From contig NZ_JACIEE010000005.1 in the NCBI RefSeq assembly GCF_014196765.1, positions 248,001 through 312,000 of the forward strand: a stretch of 64,000 nt of DNA, written 5' to 3'. The stretch is from Mycoplana azooxidifex. GTDB lineage: Bacteria > Pseudomonadota > Alphaproteobacteria > Rhizobiales > Rhizobiaceae. The translations under genes were made by a program, and so were the position numbers. The notes under the pieces are model-generated. The model was not told the DNA's origin and searched no databases. It saw only the letters and a list, made by a program, of their open reading frames with translations. Of the stretch, positions 17,179-25,738 are shown piece after piece; the first letter of the stretch is position 1, and the number at the start of each line of letters is the position of its first letter.

Positions 17179-18489
17179 TCAGACGTAGCGGTTGACGACG
17201 TTCTCCAGGTATTCCTGTCGACCGGACTTCGGCTCGGGATTGACATCGTCCCGCTCCACCCTTGCTGCGATGTCTTCCAGCTTGAAGCCGCCGGCGAGCA
17301 TCTTCTTCGCCTCCGCCCCGTTCCAGCCCGCATAGCGGTCGTCCAGCGGCTTCGACAATGCCTTGTCCTCGATCATCTTCGCCGCTGCCTTCAGGCCACG
17401 GGCGCAGCAGTCCATGCCGCCGATATGGCCGATCAGGAGGTCTTCCGGGTCGATCGACTGGCGGCGCAGCTTGGAGTCGAAATTGGTGCCGCCCGTGGTG
17501 AAGCCGCCGCCGGCGAGAACCTGATAGTAGGCCAGCGCCATTTCCGGCACGTTGTTGGGGAACTGGTCGGTGTCCCAGCCGGACTGGTAGTCGTTGCGGT
17601 TCATGTCGATCGAGCCGAGGATGCCGAGCGCGTTCGCCAGCGCCAGCTCGTGCTCGAAGGAATGGCCGGCGAGAATGGCGTGGCCCTGCTCGATATTGAG
17701 CTTCACCTCGTTTTCCAGGCCGTACCGCTTGAGGAAGCCGTAGACGGTGGCGACGTCGTAGTCGTACTGGTGCTTGGTCGGCTCCTGCGGCTTCGGCTCG
17801 ATCAGGATCGCGCCCTTGAAGCCGATCTTGTGCTTGTACTCGACGACGAGGTTGACGAAGCGGCCGAGTTGGTCGAGCTCGCGGCCGATATCGGTGTTCA
17901 GCAGCGTCTCATAGCCCTCGCGGCCGCCCCAGAGCACATAGTTCTGCCCGCCGAGCCGCTGCGTCGCGTCGATGCAGGTCTTCACGGTCGCCGCGGCGAA
18001 GGCGAAGACGTCCGGATCCGGGTTGGTCGCGGCCCCGCCCATGTAGCGGCGATTGGAGAAGAGGTTCGCCGTGCCCCAGAGAAGCTTCACGCCGGTCTCG
18101 GCCTGCCTCTTCTCGAAGTGGTCGACGATCTCGTTGAGGTTCTTCGTGTTCTCCGCGAAATTCCTGCCTTCCGGACGCACGTCAGCGTCGTGGAAGCAGT
18201 AGAACGGCGAGCCGAGCAGCTGGAAGAATTCGAAGGCCACGTCCGCTTTCAGTTTGGCCGCCTTCATCGAGTCCTCGAACCACGGCCGCTGGAAAGTCTG
18301 CCCGCCGAACGGGTCGCCGCCCGGCCAGACGAAGGTGTGCCAGTAGGCAACGGCAAAGCGCAGGTGGTCCTCCATCCGCTTGCCGAGCACGACCTCGTCC
18401 TTGTCGTAGTGGCGGAAGGCCAGCGGATTGGTGCTCTCCGGTCCCTCGTATTTGATCTTGGGCGTATCGCCGAAAAAGCCTGTGCTCAT
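17179..18489 (-). CDS. xylA: Xylose isomerase
   Basis: This 436-residue enzyme converts D-xylose to D-xylulose and is of normal length for class II xylose isomerases. Visible active-site segments include [11 protein letters not shown] near residue 100, [10 protein letters not shown] near 185, the metal-binding [15 protein letters not shown] near 230, [17 protein letters not shown] near 265, and [11 protein letters not shown] near 292. It lies downstream of xylB and the xyl repressor on the same strand, with a palindromic repeat in the 168-base gap before it. GGAGGAACCC precedes the ATG. Confidence 0.97.
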   Translation of the reverse strand: MSTGFFGDTPKIKYEGPESTNPLAFRHYDKDEVVLGKRMEDHLRFAVAYWHTFVWPGGDPFGGQTFQRPWFEDSMKAAKLKADVAFEFFQLLGSPFYCFHDADVRPEGRNFAENTKNLNEIVDHFEKRQAETGVKLLWGTANLFSNRRYMGGAATNPDPDVFAFAAATVKTCIDATQRLGGQNYVLWGGREGYETLLNTDIGRELDQLGRFVNLVVEYKHKIGFKGAILIEPKPQEPTKHQYDYDVATVYGFLKRYGLENEVKLNIEQGHAILAGHSFEHELALANALGILGSIDMNRNDYQSGWDTDQFPNNVPEMALAYYQVLAGGGFTTGGTNFDSKLRRQSIDPEDLLIGHIGGMDCCARGLKAAAKMIEDKALSKPLDDRYAGWNGAEAKKMLAGGFKLEDIAARVERDDVNPEPKSGRQEYLENVVNRYV

Positions 18490-18548
18490 GGGTTCCTCCT
18501 TGGATGGATGTTGGAATTCGTTGTCTCATGGTCGGTGTACGATGGAGC

Positions 18549-18650
18549 CCCCTCATCCGCCTGCCGGCACCTTCTCCCCGGTGGGGAGAAGAGGGATGTG
18601 GCAGCGCCGCGGCATGCCCACCTCTCCCCTCGGGGAGGGGGGGTGAGGGG
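18549..18650. repeat. RIME-like palindromic intergenic repeat B
   Basis: This copy starts CCCCTCATCCGCCTGCCGGC and ends GGGTGAGGGG, with a CTTCTCCCC/GGGGAGAAG hairpin and a CCTCTCCCC/GGGGAGGGG-like hairpin inside. It lies in the xylB-xylA gap, where its hairpins could alter the relative expression of the two genes. Confidence 0.78.
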
Positions 18651-18657
18651 GTTGGAC

Positions 18658-20115
18658 TCAGCCTGTCACCGCATCGCGGATCGCCGGATAAAGCCTCCGA
18701 TATCGCCCATAGGCCTCCTCGTAGGCCGAGGCCAGCGATGCGTCCGGTTCGATCGTCTCGGCCGTCGCAGGCGTCTGGCAGACGGCCACCGGATCGCTTC
18801 CCGTTGCCGCGATCAGCCCGAGCCGGGCCGCCCCGAAGGCAGCGCCGAAGTCGCCGTCGCCCGGCACGTCCACCGGCAGCGACAGCGCAGTCGCGATCGA
18901 CTTCAGCCAGTAGCGCGAGCGCGAGCCGCCGCCGATCGCCGTGACCCGCGAAAGGTTGGTGCCGGCAAGGCGCAGCGCCTCGAGGCTGTCGCGGATGGCA
19001 AACGAAACCCCCTCCAGTACCGCCTGCGTCAGCACCACCCGGTCACTCTCGTGGCCAAGGCCAGCAAAGGCGCCGCGGATCGCGGCGTCGTTGTGCGGCG
19101 TGCGCTCGCCGGAGAGATAGGGCAGGAAGGTGACGCCGGAGGGCGCCTTCAGCCCCTCCCCGAGTTCCGCGGTGAGGTCGGCAGCCGACGCGCCGGTGAT
19201 GCGCGAATGCCAGTTGAGCGCATCCGTCGCCGACAGGATCACGCCCATCTGGTGCCAGGTGTCCGGCAGCGCATGGCAGAAGGCGTGAACGGCGCTTGCC
19301 GGGTTCGGCAGGTAGCTGCCATTGGCCGCAAAGAGCACGCCCGAGGTGCCGAGCGAGACGAAGGCCGCCCCGTCGCTGACCGTCCCCATGCCGCAGGCGG
19401 AAGCCGCATTGTCGCCCGCACCGCCGGCGATCACGACGCCGGAGCCGAGCCCCCAGCGGGCGGCGAGTTCGGGACGCAGCGTGCCGGCACTGTCGGTACC
19501 TTCCACGAGGTTGGGCATCTGCCGTTCCTCCAGCTCGGTGGCCGCCAGAAGGTCCGCCGACCATCGGCGCGCGCCCGTGTCCAGCCAGGAGGTGCCGGCC
19601 GAATCCGACATTTCCGACATATGCTCGCCGGTCAGCCACAGGCGCAGATAGTCCTTGGGCAGAAGCACCCAGCGCACCTGCGCAAAGATGTCCGGCTCGT
19701 TGTTCTTCACCCAGGCGAGCTTGGGCGCGGTGAAGCCGGGGAAGACGATGTTGCCTGTGATCGCCCGGAAGCGCGGATCGGCATCCAGCGCGGCCGCCTC
19801 CACATGGCTGCGGGTGTCGTTCCACAGGATGCAGGGGCGCAGCACCTGGTCCTGCCGGTCGAGCAGCGTCGCCCCGTGCATCTGGCCGGAAAGCCCGATG
19901 CCGCGCACGGCGGCGAGCGCTGCGGGATGGGCCGCCTTGAGCGCGTCGAGCGCTTCCTCGGTGGCGCGGACCCAGTCGGCCGGTGCCTGCTCCGACCAGC
20001 CCGGATGCGGCCGCGACACGGTAAGCGCGCCGTTCGCCGAGCCGATGATCTGCTGGCCGTCGTCGATCAGCATCGCCTTCACGCCCGACGTGCCGAGGTC
20101 GATTCCGAGATACAT
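18658..20115 (-). CDS. xylB: Xylulokinase
   Basis: This 485-residue FGGY-family kinase phosphorylates D-xylulose to xylulose 5-phosphate. It opens with MYLGIDLGTSGVKAML (phosphate-1 motif) and has SGQMHGATLLD near residue 77, SLGTSGVLFAANG near 255 and the ATP-binding GGGSRSRYWLKS near 395. The stop lies eight bases before a repeat element and the start is 12 bases after the LacI gene, so lacI and xylB are co-transcribed. Its place next to xylA fixes the substrate. Confidence 0.95.
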   Translation of the reverse strand: MYLGIDLGTSGVKAMLIDDGQQIIGSANGALTVSRPHPGWSEQAPADWVRATEEALDALKAAHPAALAAVRGIGLSGQMHGATLLDRQDQVLRPCILWNDTRSHVEAAALDADPRFRAITGNIVFPGFTAPKLAWVKNNEPDIFAQVRWVLLPKDYLRLWLTGEHMSEMSDSAGTSWLDTGARRWSADLLAATELEERQMPNLVEGTDSAGTLRPELAARWGLGSGVVIAGGAGDNAASACGMGTVSDGAAFVSLGTSGVLFAANGSYLPNPASAVHAFCHALPDTWHQMGVILSATDALNWHSRITGASAADLTAELGEGLKAPSGVTFLPYLSGERTPHNDAAIRGAFAGLGHESDRVVLTQAVLEGVSFAIRDSLEALRLAGTNLSRVTAIGGGSRSRYWLKSIATALSLPVDVPGDGDFGAAFGAARLGLIAATGSDPVAVCQTPATAETIEPDASLASAYEEAYGRYRRLYPAIRDAVTG

Positions 20116-20127
20116 GGGCTGGTCCTC

Positions 20128-21192
20128 CTATGCTTCTGCCGCCCGCGCCGTCCCGGTCTCGTCGAGGGGCTGCGGCAGGTTTTCCTTGATGAAGATGTCG
20201 ATGCGGATGCGCTCCTGGGCTGCGATCACTGGCAACCCGTCAGCCTTTGCCCGCAACACGCGGATGGCACTGCGAACCTCGTGGCCGGCATCCTGGTTCA
20301 GCACGGCGTCGATGACGCCACGTTCGAGACCGAGGCGCGTCGGCTCGGTGATCTCGTGGGCGATGACGCAGACGTCACCCCGACCGGCAGCCTCGAGCGC
20401 CGCGACCAGGCCCGCATTGCCCGCCCCGAGGCTGTAGATCCCGGCAAGCTCCGGATGGGCCACCAGGCACGCGCCGACAAGCGCACGAGCCCGCTCCGGC
20501 TCGTCCTGGCCTTCCAGAACGTCCAGCACCTGCCGCCCTCCTCCGGCCTCGGCCATCAACGCGCGAAAGCCCTCCAGGCGCTCCCGGTGGTCGCGCACCA
20601 GCATCGAGCCGGCAAGAACCGCGACCGCTCCCGGGCGGGCGCCGAGGAAGCGCGCCATCAGGCTGCCCGCGGTGCGGCCCGCGGCCAAGTTGTCGACGCC
20701 GCAGAAATGGTCACGCGCGGACGCGGCGAGATCGGAAACGAGCGTCACGAAGGCGATACCGGCCGCCCGCGCGCGCCCGATCGCCGCGGCGACCTCGGGC
20801 GCATCGACGGCGACGGCGGCGATGCCGGCCACGCCCTCGGCGATCGCCGCATCGATCGCCTTCGCCAGCGCGGGCGCATCGAACGGGGGAACGTGGACGA
20901 CGGCGATGCGGGTCCGCTCGAAGGACGAACGGGTGGCGGCCAGGCGCACCTCCGCCTCCAGCCCGCGCATGAACGGGTTCTCGCCTTCCGGAATGATGAA
21001 GACCAGCGGATAGACCCGCCCCTTGGCGAGGTTGGCGGCGGCGACGTCGCGCACGTAGCCGAGCCGCTCGATTGCCTCTTCGACCCTCGCCCGCGTCACC
21101 GCGCGCACGCCGGGACGGCCGTTCAGGACCCGGTCCACGGTCGCGAGGCTGACGCCCGCCTTGGCAGCGATGTCGTGGACGGTCGGTCGCAT
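20128..21192 (-). CDS. LacI-family repressor of xylose genes
   Basis: This is a 354-residue LacI-type regulator. The helix-turn-helix reads TVHDIAAKAGVSLATVDRVLNG at residues 3-24, with the variant VDRVLNGRPGV common in xylose/ribose-type rhizobial repressors. The remaining part is a ribose-binding-protein-like effector domain. I chose the ATG at 21192, which follows GGAGGACATC; an earlier GTG/ATG would add seven residues. It is the first gene of a minus-strand lacI-xylB-xylA unit, and a 26-bp dyad 29 bases upstream suggests autorepression relieved by xylose. Confidence 0.88.
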   Translation of the reverse strand: MRPTVHDIAAKAGVSLATVDRVLNGRPGVRAVTRARVEEAIERLGYVRDVAAANLAKGRVYPLVFIIPEGENPFMRGLEAEVRLAATRSSFERTRIAVVHVPPFDAPALAKAIDAAIAEGVAGIAAVAVDAPEVAAAIGRARAAGIAFVTLVSDLAASARDHFCGVDNLAAGRTAGSLMARFLGARPGAVAVLAGSMLVRDHRERLEGFRALMAEAGGGRQVLDVLEGQDEPERARALVGACLVAHPELAGIYSLGAGNAGLVAALEAAGRGDVCVIAHEITEPTRLGLERGVIDAVLNQDAGHEVRSAIRVLRAKADGLPVIAAQERIRIDIFIKENLPQPLDETGTARAAEA

Positions 21193-21220
21193 GATGTCCT
21201 CCGCGGCGACCATTAGCGAT

Positions 21221-21246
21221 ATTTCTGATGTACGTAAATCAGAAAT
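21221..21246 (-). promoter_or_regulatory. Candidate operator of the xyl operon
   Basis: ATTTCTGAT at 21221-21229 and ATCAGAAAT at 21238-21246 form a perfect 9-bp inverted repeat with an 8-base spacer (GTACGTAA). It lies just upstream of the LacI gene that heads the xyl operon, a typical position for an autoregulatory repressor site. Confidence 0.65.
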
Positions 21247-21291
21247 TTCGCCAAACCATCCGGAACGACCACGCGACCCGCTCGAACGACC

Positions 21292-22428
21292 CTACGGCGC
21301 AGGCCCAAGAGGCTTGCTGAAGGCGTTGGTGAAGACCACGTCGCCGCGGTCGCCATAGGCCCGCGCCAGCACGACGTCGAGGGCGTCGTCGGTGACCCGC
21401 GCGACCACGAAGCCGCCCATGTAGGAGGCAATCGGCTTGAACAGGTCATGCCCCTCGGCACGATAGATCATCGGCGTCGGATGCTCGTGACCGTGGAAGA
21501 TGCCGATGACGTTGGTGTCCCTGATCGCGTCCAGGAGCGCCTGCCGGTCCTCCTCCGTCCACCAGTGCGCAGCCCCCGCGCCATGGTCGTCGAACGTCCG
21601 GGCAGCGGGGTCCCACCGTTCCAGCGAGAACGGATCCCAGCCGTAGTGCTGGAACAGCACCACCGGGCGGCCGTCGCCGGCATAACTGGCGAGATCCTGC
21701 TTCAGCCAGTCGATCCCGCTGACGGCGCCCTTGGAACGGTCGCCGCCGAAGCGCTGCAACTGGACGAGATGCAGCCCGCCCCAGTCCCAGGAATAGTTGT
21801 CGGAAGGCACGTCGTAATTGGTCACTGGCACCGGCGGCTTATAGAACACCGACGTGCGGTGATTGAGCTCGACATAGTCGCGCAGCTCGCGGCGATAGAA
21901 GTCGATATGCGGCGGCGCGCCGTCCTGGTCGAGATCGTGGTTGCCGAGCCCGGCATAGACGGGAAAATGCAGCTGGTCGAGCCCCGTGCCCTGACGGTAG
22001 CGGTTGGCGAACTGCTGCAGCTGCCAGCCCTCTCCGGGTATCTTGCGCTGCCCGCCGCCGTCGTCGGTCATGTCGCCGCCGATGATCACCCCGTTCGGCG
22101 GGCGGATCGGGGTGCCGGCGCCGCGCAGCCCGCTCGCCACCCCGTCGATCATGCGCGGCCAGTCCTTCTTCGCGATCTCGTTGATCGCCCGCACATGGCG
22201 CACGAGGTTGGCGTCGGTCTTGCCCTCGGCCTCGCAGTTCGGGCTGAGCCCGTCGGCGGTTACGAGGCAGGCATGGATGTCGGCGGCGAAGACGAACGTC
22301 GCGTCGACCTTCGGCCACGGATTCTGCGCGTGCGCCGGAAGGCCGGGTAGCATGCCCACCGCGGCGGCACCGGCCGCGCCTGCGATAAACGTACGCCGCG
22401 AGAGCGGCGAAAACGGGGGAAATGCCAT
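21292..22428 (-). CDS. Tat-exported metallophosphoesterase
   Basis: This 378-residue protein has a twin-arginine signal (LSRRTFIAGAAGAAAVGM, residues 9-26) and should fold in the cytoplasm and be exported to the periplasm. The calcineurin-like metal-binding motifs are visible: FAADIHAC, GGDMTDDGG, GLGNHDLDQ and GHEHPTP. It is related to the periplasmic phosphoesterases annotated for various phosphomonoesters or diesters. I chose the ATG at 22428, which places the Tat motif correctly. It is separated from the xyl repressor by 100 bases and from emrB by 95, so it is probably its own unit. Confidence 0.88.
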   Translation of the reverse strand: MAFPPFSPLSRRTFIAGAAGAAAVGMLPGLPAHAQNPWPKVDATFVFAADIHACLVTADGLSPNCEAEGKTDANLVRHVRAINEIAKKDWPRMIDGVASGLRGAGTPIRPPNGVIIGGDMTDDGGGQRKIPGEGWQLQQFANRYRQGTGLDQLHFPVYAGLGNHDLDQDGAPPHIDFYRRELRDYVELNHRTSVFYKPPVPVTNYDVPSDNYSWDWGGLHLVQLQRFGGDRSKGAVSGIDWLKQDLASYAGDGRPVVLFQHYGWDPFSLERWDPAARTFDDHGAGAAHWWTEEDRQALLDAIRDTNVIGIFHGHEHPTPMIYRAEGHDLFKPIASYMGGFVVARVTDDALDVVLARAYGDRGDVVFTNAFSKPLGPAP

Positions 22429-22523
22429 GCTGCCACCGGGTTGTTGCCGAAGATCAGCGCATCCTAGAACCGAGGCGGGGGCGTCGTACAGCCCCCAGAC
22501 GAGTCTGGCCGGCGAGCTCGGCG

Positions 22524-24119
22524 TCAGTGCCCGCCACCACCCCCGCCGGTGCGTGGCTGTGGCCTGCGGATCATCGTCACGCACAGGAGCATTCCGGCGA
22601 ACAACACCGTCAGCAGCATGAACACGTCGCTGAAGGCCATGACCATCGCCTGCCGCTCCACGAGGTTGACCATCTGCCTGATGGCCGCGGTCGCCCCGTC
22701 CAGCCCGTGCGCGGTATAGTTGGCCGCCATGTTGTTCATCTGCTCGACCGCCTGGGGGCTGCCCCAGTCGACGTGCTCGCGCAACTGCATGTAGTGCACG
22801 TCCTGCCGCGTCGTCAGCACCGTGTTGATGACGGCCAAGCCCACCGCCCCGCCGAGGTTGCGGGTCAGGTTGTAGAGGCCGGATGCATTGCGGATGCGGG
22901 CCGGCGGCAGTGTGCCGAGGGCGACGTTGTTGATCGGCACCATGCACATCATCAGCCCGAAGCCGCGCAGGATCTGCGGAATGAACAGCTCGTAGAAGTC
23001 CCAGTCAGCGGTAATGCCCGTCATGATGTAGGTGCCGGCGCCGAAGGAGATGAAGCCGATCGACATCATCACCCGCGGATCGAGCTTGTTCGACAGGATG
23101 CCCGCCACCGGCGCGGTGAAGAACATCGCCAGGCCCGAGACGAACATGGTCTGGCCGATCATCAGGGAATCGTAGCCGCGGATGTGCCCGAGATAGACCG
23201 GATAGAGATAGGTCAGGCCATAGAGACCGATGCCCATGATGAACGAGAACATCGAGCCGAAGGCGAAGTTCCGGTCGGAGAAGGCCTTGAGATCCACCAC
23301 CGGAAACTCGACGTTGAAGGCGCGCCAGAAGAACACGAGCGCGCCCGTGGCTGATGCGATCGCCCCGATGACGATGTATTCGTCGTTGAACCAGTCGTTG
23401 CCGTTGCCCTCTTCCAGCACGTATTCCAGCGCGCCGAGGAAGATCGCCATCGAGGCGAGCCCCCACCAGTCGAACTTCTTCATCAGCGACCACTCCGGCT
23501 TGTCGAAGTCGATGAAGTTCCAGGCGACGATGGTGACGATGACGCCGGGCACCAGGTTGATCAGGAACAGCCAGTGCCAGGAAAACGCATGGCTCAGATA
23601 GCCGCCGATCGTGGGACCGATGGTCGGGGCCAGCGTCGCGATCAGGCCGATCAGCGGATTGACGATGCTGCGCTTCGACGGCGGAAAGATCGTGAAGGCG
23701 GCCGCAAAGACCGACGGGATCATGCCGCCGCCGATGAAGCCCTGGAGCGCGCGGTAGACGATCATCTGCTCGATATTGGTCGCCGTGGCGCAGAGCACGC
23801 TGGCGAGCGTGAAGCCGGCGGCGGAAATGGTGAAGAGGTAGCGCGTCGAGACAATCCGGGCGAGCGTGCCCGACAGCGGGATCATGATCACTTCGGCGAT
23901 CAGGTAGGCGGTCTGCACCCAGGCGATCTCGTCGGTGCCGGCGCTCAGGCCCGCCTGGATCTCGGAGAGCGAGGCGGAGACGACCTGGATGTCGAGGATG
24001 GCCATGAACATGCCGAGCACCATGGCCAGGAAGGCGATCAGCCGCTTCGGATCCATGGTCTCGGTCGCAGGCGCTGCGGGTGCTATGCCCTTGCCCGGTA
24101 TGGCGGTGGTGGCAGACAT
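22524..24119 (-). CDS. emrB: EmrB-type MFS efflux transporter (DHA2 family)
   Basis: This 531-residue protein has 14 predicted membrane helices and is the proton-driven pump of an EmrAB tripartite efflux system. The DHA2 signature LDIQVVSASLSEIQ appears in the first helix, WVQTAYLIAEVIMIPLSGTLAR in the second, and GFIGGGMIPSVF in the fourth. The preceding gene encodes its EmrA partner, 237 bases away with a strong hairpin between. In S. meliloti the equivalent pump is induced by luteolin and repressed by the TetR protein next to it (established); the same is inferred here. GCGGAGCCGAGC precedes the ATG. Confidence 0.93.
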   Translation of the reverse strand: MSATTAIPGKGIAPAAPATETMDPKRLIAFLAMVLGMFMAILDIQVVSASLSEIQAGLSAGTDEIAWVQTAYLIAEVIMIPLSGTLARIVSTRYLFTISAAGFTLASVLCATATNIEQMIVYRALQGFIGGGMIPSVFAAAFTIFPPSKRSIVNPLIGLIATLAPTIGPTIGGYLSHAFSWHWLFLINLVPGVIVTIVAWNFIDFDKPEWSLMKKFDWWGLASMAIFLGALEYVLEEGNGNDWFNDEYIVIGAIASATGALVFFWRAFNVEFPVVDLKAFSDRNFAFGSMFSFIMGIGLYGLTYLYPVYLGHIRGYDSLMIGQTMFVSGLAMFFTAPVAGILSNKLDPRVMMSIGFISFGAGTYIMTGITADWDFYELFIPQILRGFGLMMCMVPINNVALGTLPPARIRNASGLYNLTRNLGGAVGLAVINTVLTTRQDVHYMQLREHVDWGSPQAVEQMNNMAANYTAHGLDGATAAIRQMVNLVERQAMVMAFSDVFMLLTVLFAGMLLCVTMIRRPQPRTGGGGGGH

Positions 24120-24326
24120 GCTCGGCTCCGCTGGCGCATACCCATGGGATCAGAACCGGAGGGGCATTGCGCCGTCATAGGGGTCCAGCTGCCACCCCGC
24201 GCTATCGACGGGGCAGGCAGCTTCGGTTCATGCCGGCGCGGCAAGGCGCCCGGCATCGGAAGGAGGCTTACCGGCCTGACCGGTCAGGCACCCGGATGCG
24301 GATGCCTTACGGCTCGGGCCTTGAAA

Positions 24327-24355
24327 TGCTGCGCGCCCGTCATGGGCGCGCAGCA
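24327..24355 (-). terminator. Hairpin between emrA and emrB
   Basis: A perfect 12-bp stem (TGCTGCGCGCCC with GGGCGCGCAGCA, loop GTCAT) begins one base past the emrA stop codon on the minus strand, followed by ATTTCAAGG. It lies within the emrAB gap and may be an attenuator or 3'-end stabiliser that lowers emrB relative to emrA. Confidence 0.55.
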
Positions 24356-24356
24356 C

Positions 24357-25586
24357 TCACTTTCCCGCAACGGTGCCTGCCTCTGGAGCCGTGCGAGTAT
24401 CGACATCGACGACCACGCTGAGGCCGGCCCGCAGGCGACCGCTGTCGAGCGCCGCCGGCGGCAGCGCGATGCGAACGGGCACGCGCTGGATGATCTTGGT
24501 GAAGTTGCCGGTCGCGTTCTCGGGCGGCAGCAGCGAGAAGACCGAGCCGGAGGCGGGCGCGATCGACTGCACCGTCCCCGTGATCGGATCGTCGTCATAG
24601 GCGTCGACGTAGACGGTGACCTTCGAGCCGGGTACGAGATGCTGGATCTGCGTTTCCTTGAAGTTCGCGTCGATATAGAGTTCGCGGGACGGAACCAGCG
24701 CCATCAGCCTCTGGCCGGGCGAGACGAGGTCACCAACCTGGACGGATCGGTTGCCGACGACGCCGTCGTAGGGCGCCTTCAGCACCGTGAAGCTCAGGTC
24801 GCGCGCGGCCTTGTCGCGCTGCAGTTCGAGCGTGCGGATCGAGCCTTCGGTTTCCTTGCGCTGCGCTTCCAGCAGCGTGACATTGGCCGTTGCCGACACG
24901 ATGGTCGCCTCGCCGCCGGCCAGGTTCGCACGGGCCTGGTCGAGCGCGACATTGGCGGTATCGAGGTCGGCCGTGGTACCGACGGCCTTCGACTGCAGGT
25001 CGCTCGCACGCGTCTGGTTGATCTGCGCGCCGCGCACGGCCGCCTCCAGCGCCGACTTCTGCGCCTGCGCCTGGGCGAGCGAAGCCCGTGCCCCGTCGAT
25101 CTGCGCGTCGATGCGGTGCAGTGAGAGCTGAACGGTCTCGATCTGCGCATTGGCCTGGTCGAGCGCATTGCGGTAGTCGCCGTCGTCCAGCGTCACGAGC
25201 ACGTCGCCGGCCTTGACCAGCTGATTGGCGACAACATCGACCTTGGCGACATAGCCGGTGACCTTCGGCGAGATCGTCGCGATATCGCCCTCGACATAGG
25301 CGTCGTCGGTGGAGACCATGAAGCGGCCCGTCGTCCACCAGTCGTAGCCGTACCAGGCGCCGCCGGCGAGCGCAGCCAGAAGCAGGATGGGCAGCAGGCG
25401 ACGCTTGCCGCCTGACTTTGCGGCAGGAGCTGCCGGCGCGGGGGGAGCCTGCTCGACGGTCGCCGGGGCGGCGGGCTGCGGTGCCGACGGGGCTTCGGCC
25501 ACCGGCTGCGCCTCCGCGGTCTCGGCGATGAAATCGTCGTCGACGGGGCGGACCTTGGCTTTGCTCGTGCTTTTTGGGACGGACAT
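24357..25586 (-). CDS. emrA: EmrA-type membrane fusion protein (HlyD family)
   Basis: This 409-residue periplasmic adaptor links the EmrB pump to an outer-membrane channel. An Ala/Pro-rich cytoplasmic tail precedes one membrane helix (LLPILLLAALAGGAWYGY, about residues 66-83). It then has the biotinyl-lipoyl half motif GYVAKVDVVANQLVKAGD, a long coiled-coil hairpin (about residues 145-250), and the C-terminal beta barrel with PASGSVFSLLPPENATGNF. It is the first gene after the emrR-emrA divergent promoter. Family and neighbour support are strong. Confidence 0.93.
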   Translation of the reverse strand: MSVPKSTSKAKVRPVDDDFIAETAEAQPVAEAPSAPQPAAPATVEQAPPAPAAPAAKSGGKRRLLPILLLAALAGGAWYGYDWWTTGRFMVSTDDAYVEGDIATISPKVTGYVAKVDVVANQLVKAGDVLVTLDDGDYRNALDQANAQIETVQLSLHRIDAQIDGARASLAQAQAQKSALEAAVRGAQINQTRASDLQSKAVGTTADLDTANVALDQARANLAGGEATIVSATANVTLLEAQRKETEGSIRTLELQRDKAARDLSFTVLKAPYDGVVGNRSVQVGDLVSPGQRLMALVPSRELYIDANFKETQIQHLVPGSKVTVYVDAYDDDPITGTVQSIAPASGSVFSLLPPENATGNFTKIIQRVPVRIALPPAALDSGRLRAGLSVVVDVDTRTAPEAGTVAGK

Positions 25587-25626
25587 CTGCTCACCCGGAA
25601 AATGTCAGGAAAAGGTGAATTTCACT

Positions 25627-25645
25627 GAACTGAACCGTTCAGTTC
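25627..25645. promoter_or_regulatory. TetR (EmrR) operator 1
   Basis: GAACTGAAC and GTTCAGTTC form a perfect 9-bp dyad around one central C. It lies 41 bases upstream of emrA and just upstream of the -35 box of the divergent regulator gene. It shares the GAAC...GTTC core with the second site at 25687. Confidence 0.8.
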
Positions 25646-25648
25646 GAT

Positions 25649-25677
25649 TTGACATAGTCCCAAAACTGATCCATATC
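25649..25677 (+). promoter_or_regulatory. Promoter of the TetR gene
   Basis: TTGACA (25649-25654), a 17-base spacer, and CATATC (25672-25677) match the rhizobial sigma-70 consensus. Transcription would start near 25684, inside or next to the second operator, so bound repressor should block its own synthesis. Confidence 0.6.
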
Positions 25678-25686
25678 AAGAGCAAA

Positions 25687-25704
25687 TCGAACCGCGCGGT
25701 TCGA
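25687..25704. promoter_or_regulatory. TetR (EmrR) operator 2
   Basis: TCGAACCGCGCGGTTCGA is a perfect 18-bp palindrome located at the predicted start of transcription of the regulator. Two palindromes in the emrA-emrR gap agree with what is known for the S. meliloti system. Confidence 0.78.
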
Positions 25705-25738
25705 AAATATGATCTGGCAGGAGGTTATGCAAAACGCG

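Noticed and set aside
17425-21216. A very long open frame on the plus strand across xylA, xylB and the repressor
   Set aside because: It is antisense to three well-recognised genes; such frames arise from the high GC content and third-position bias. It has no domain or ribosome binding site.
21221-21246. The xyl dyad as a terminator of the LacI or phosphoesterase gene
   Set aside because: It is AT-rich, has a long spacer and no T tract, and lies upstream of the repressor gene; an operator is the better reading.
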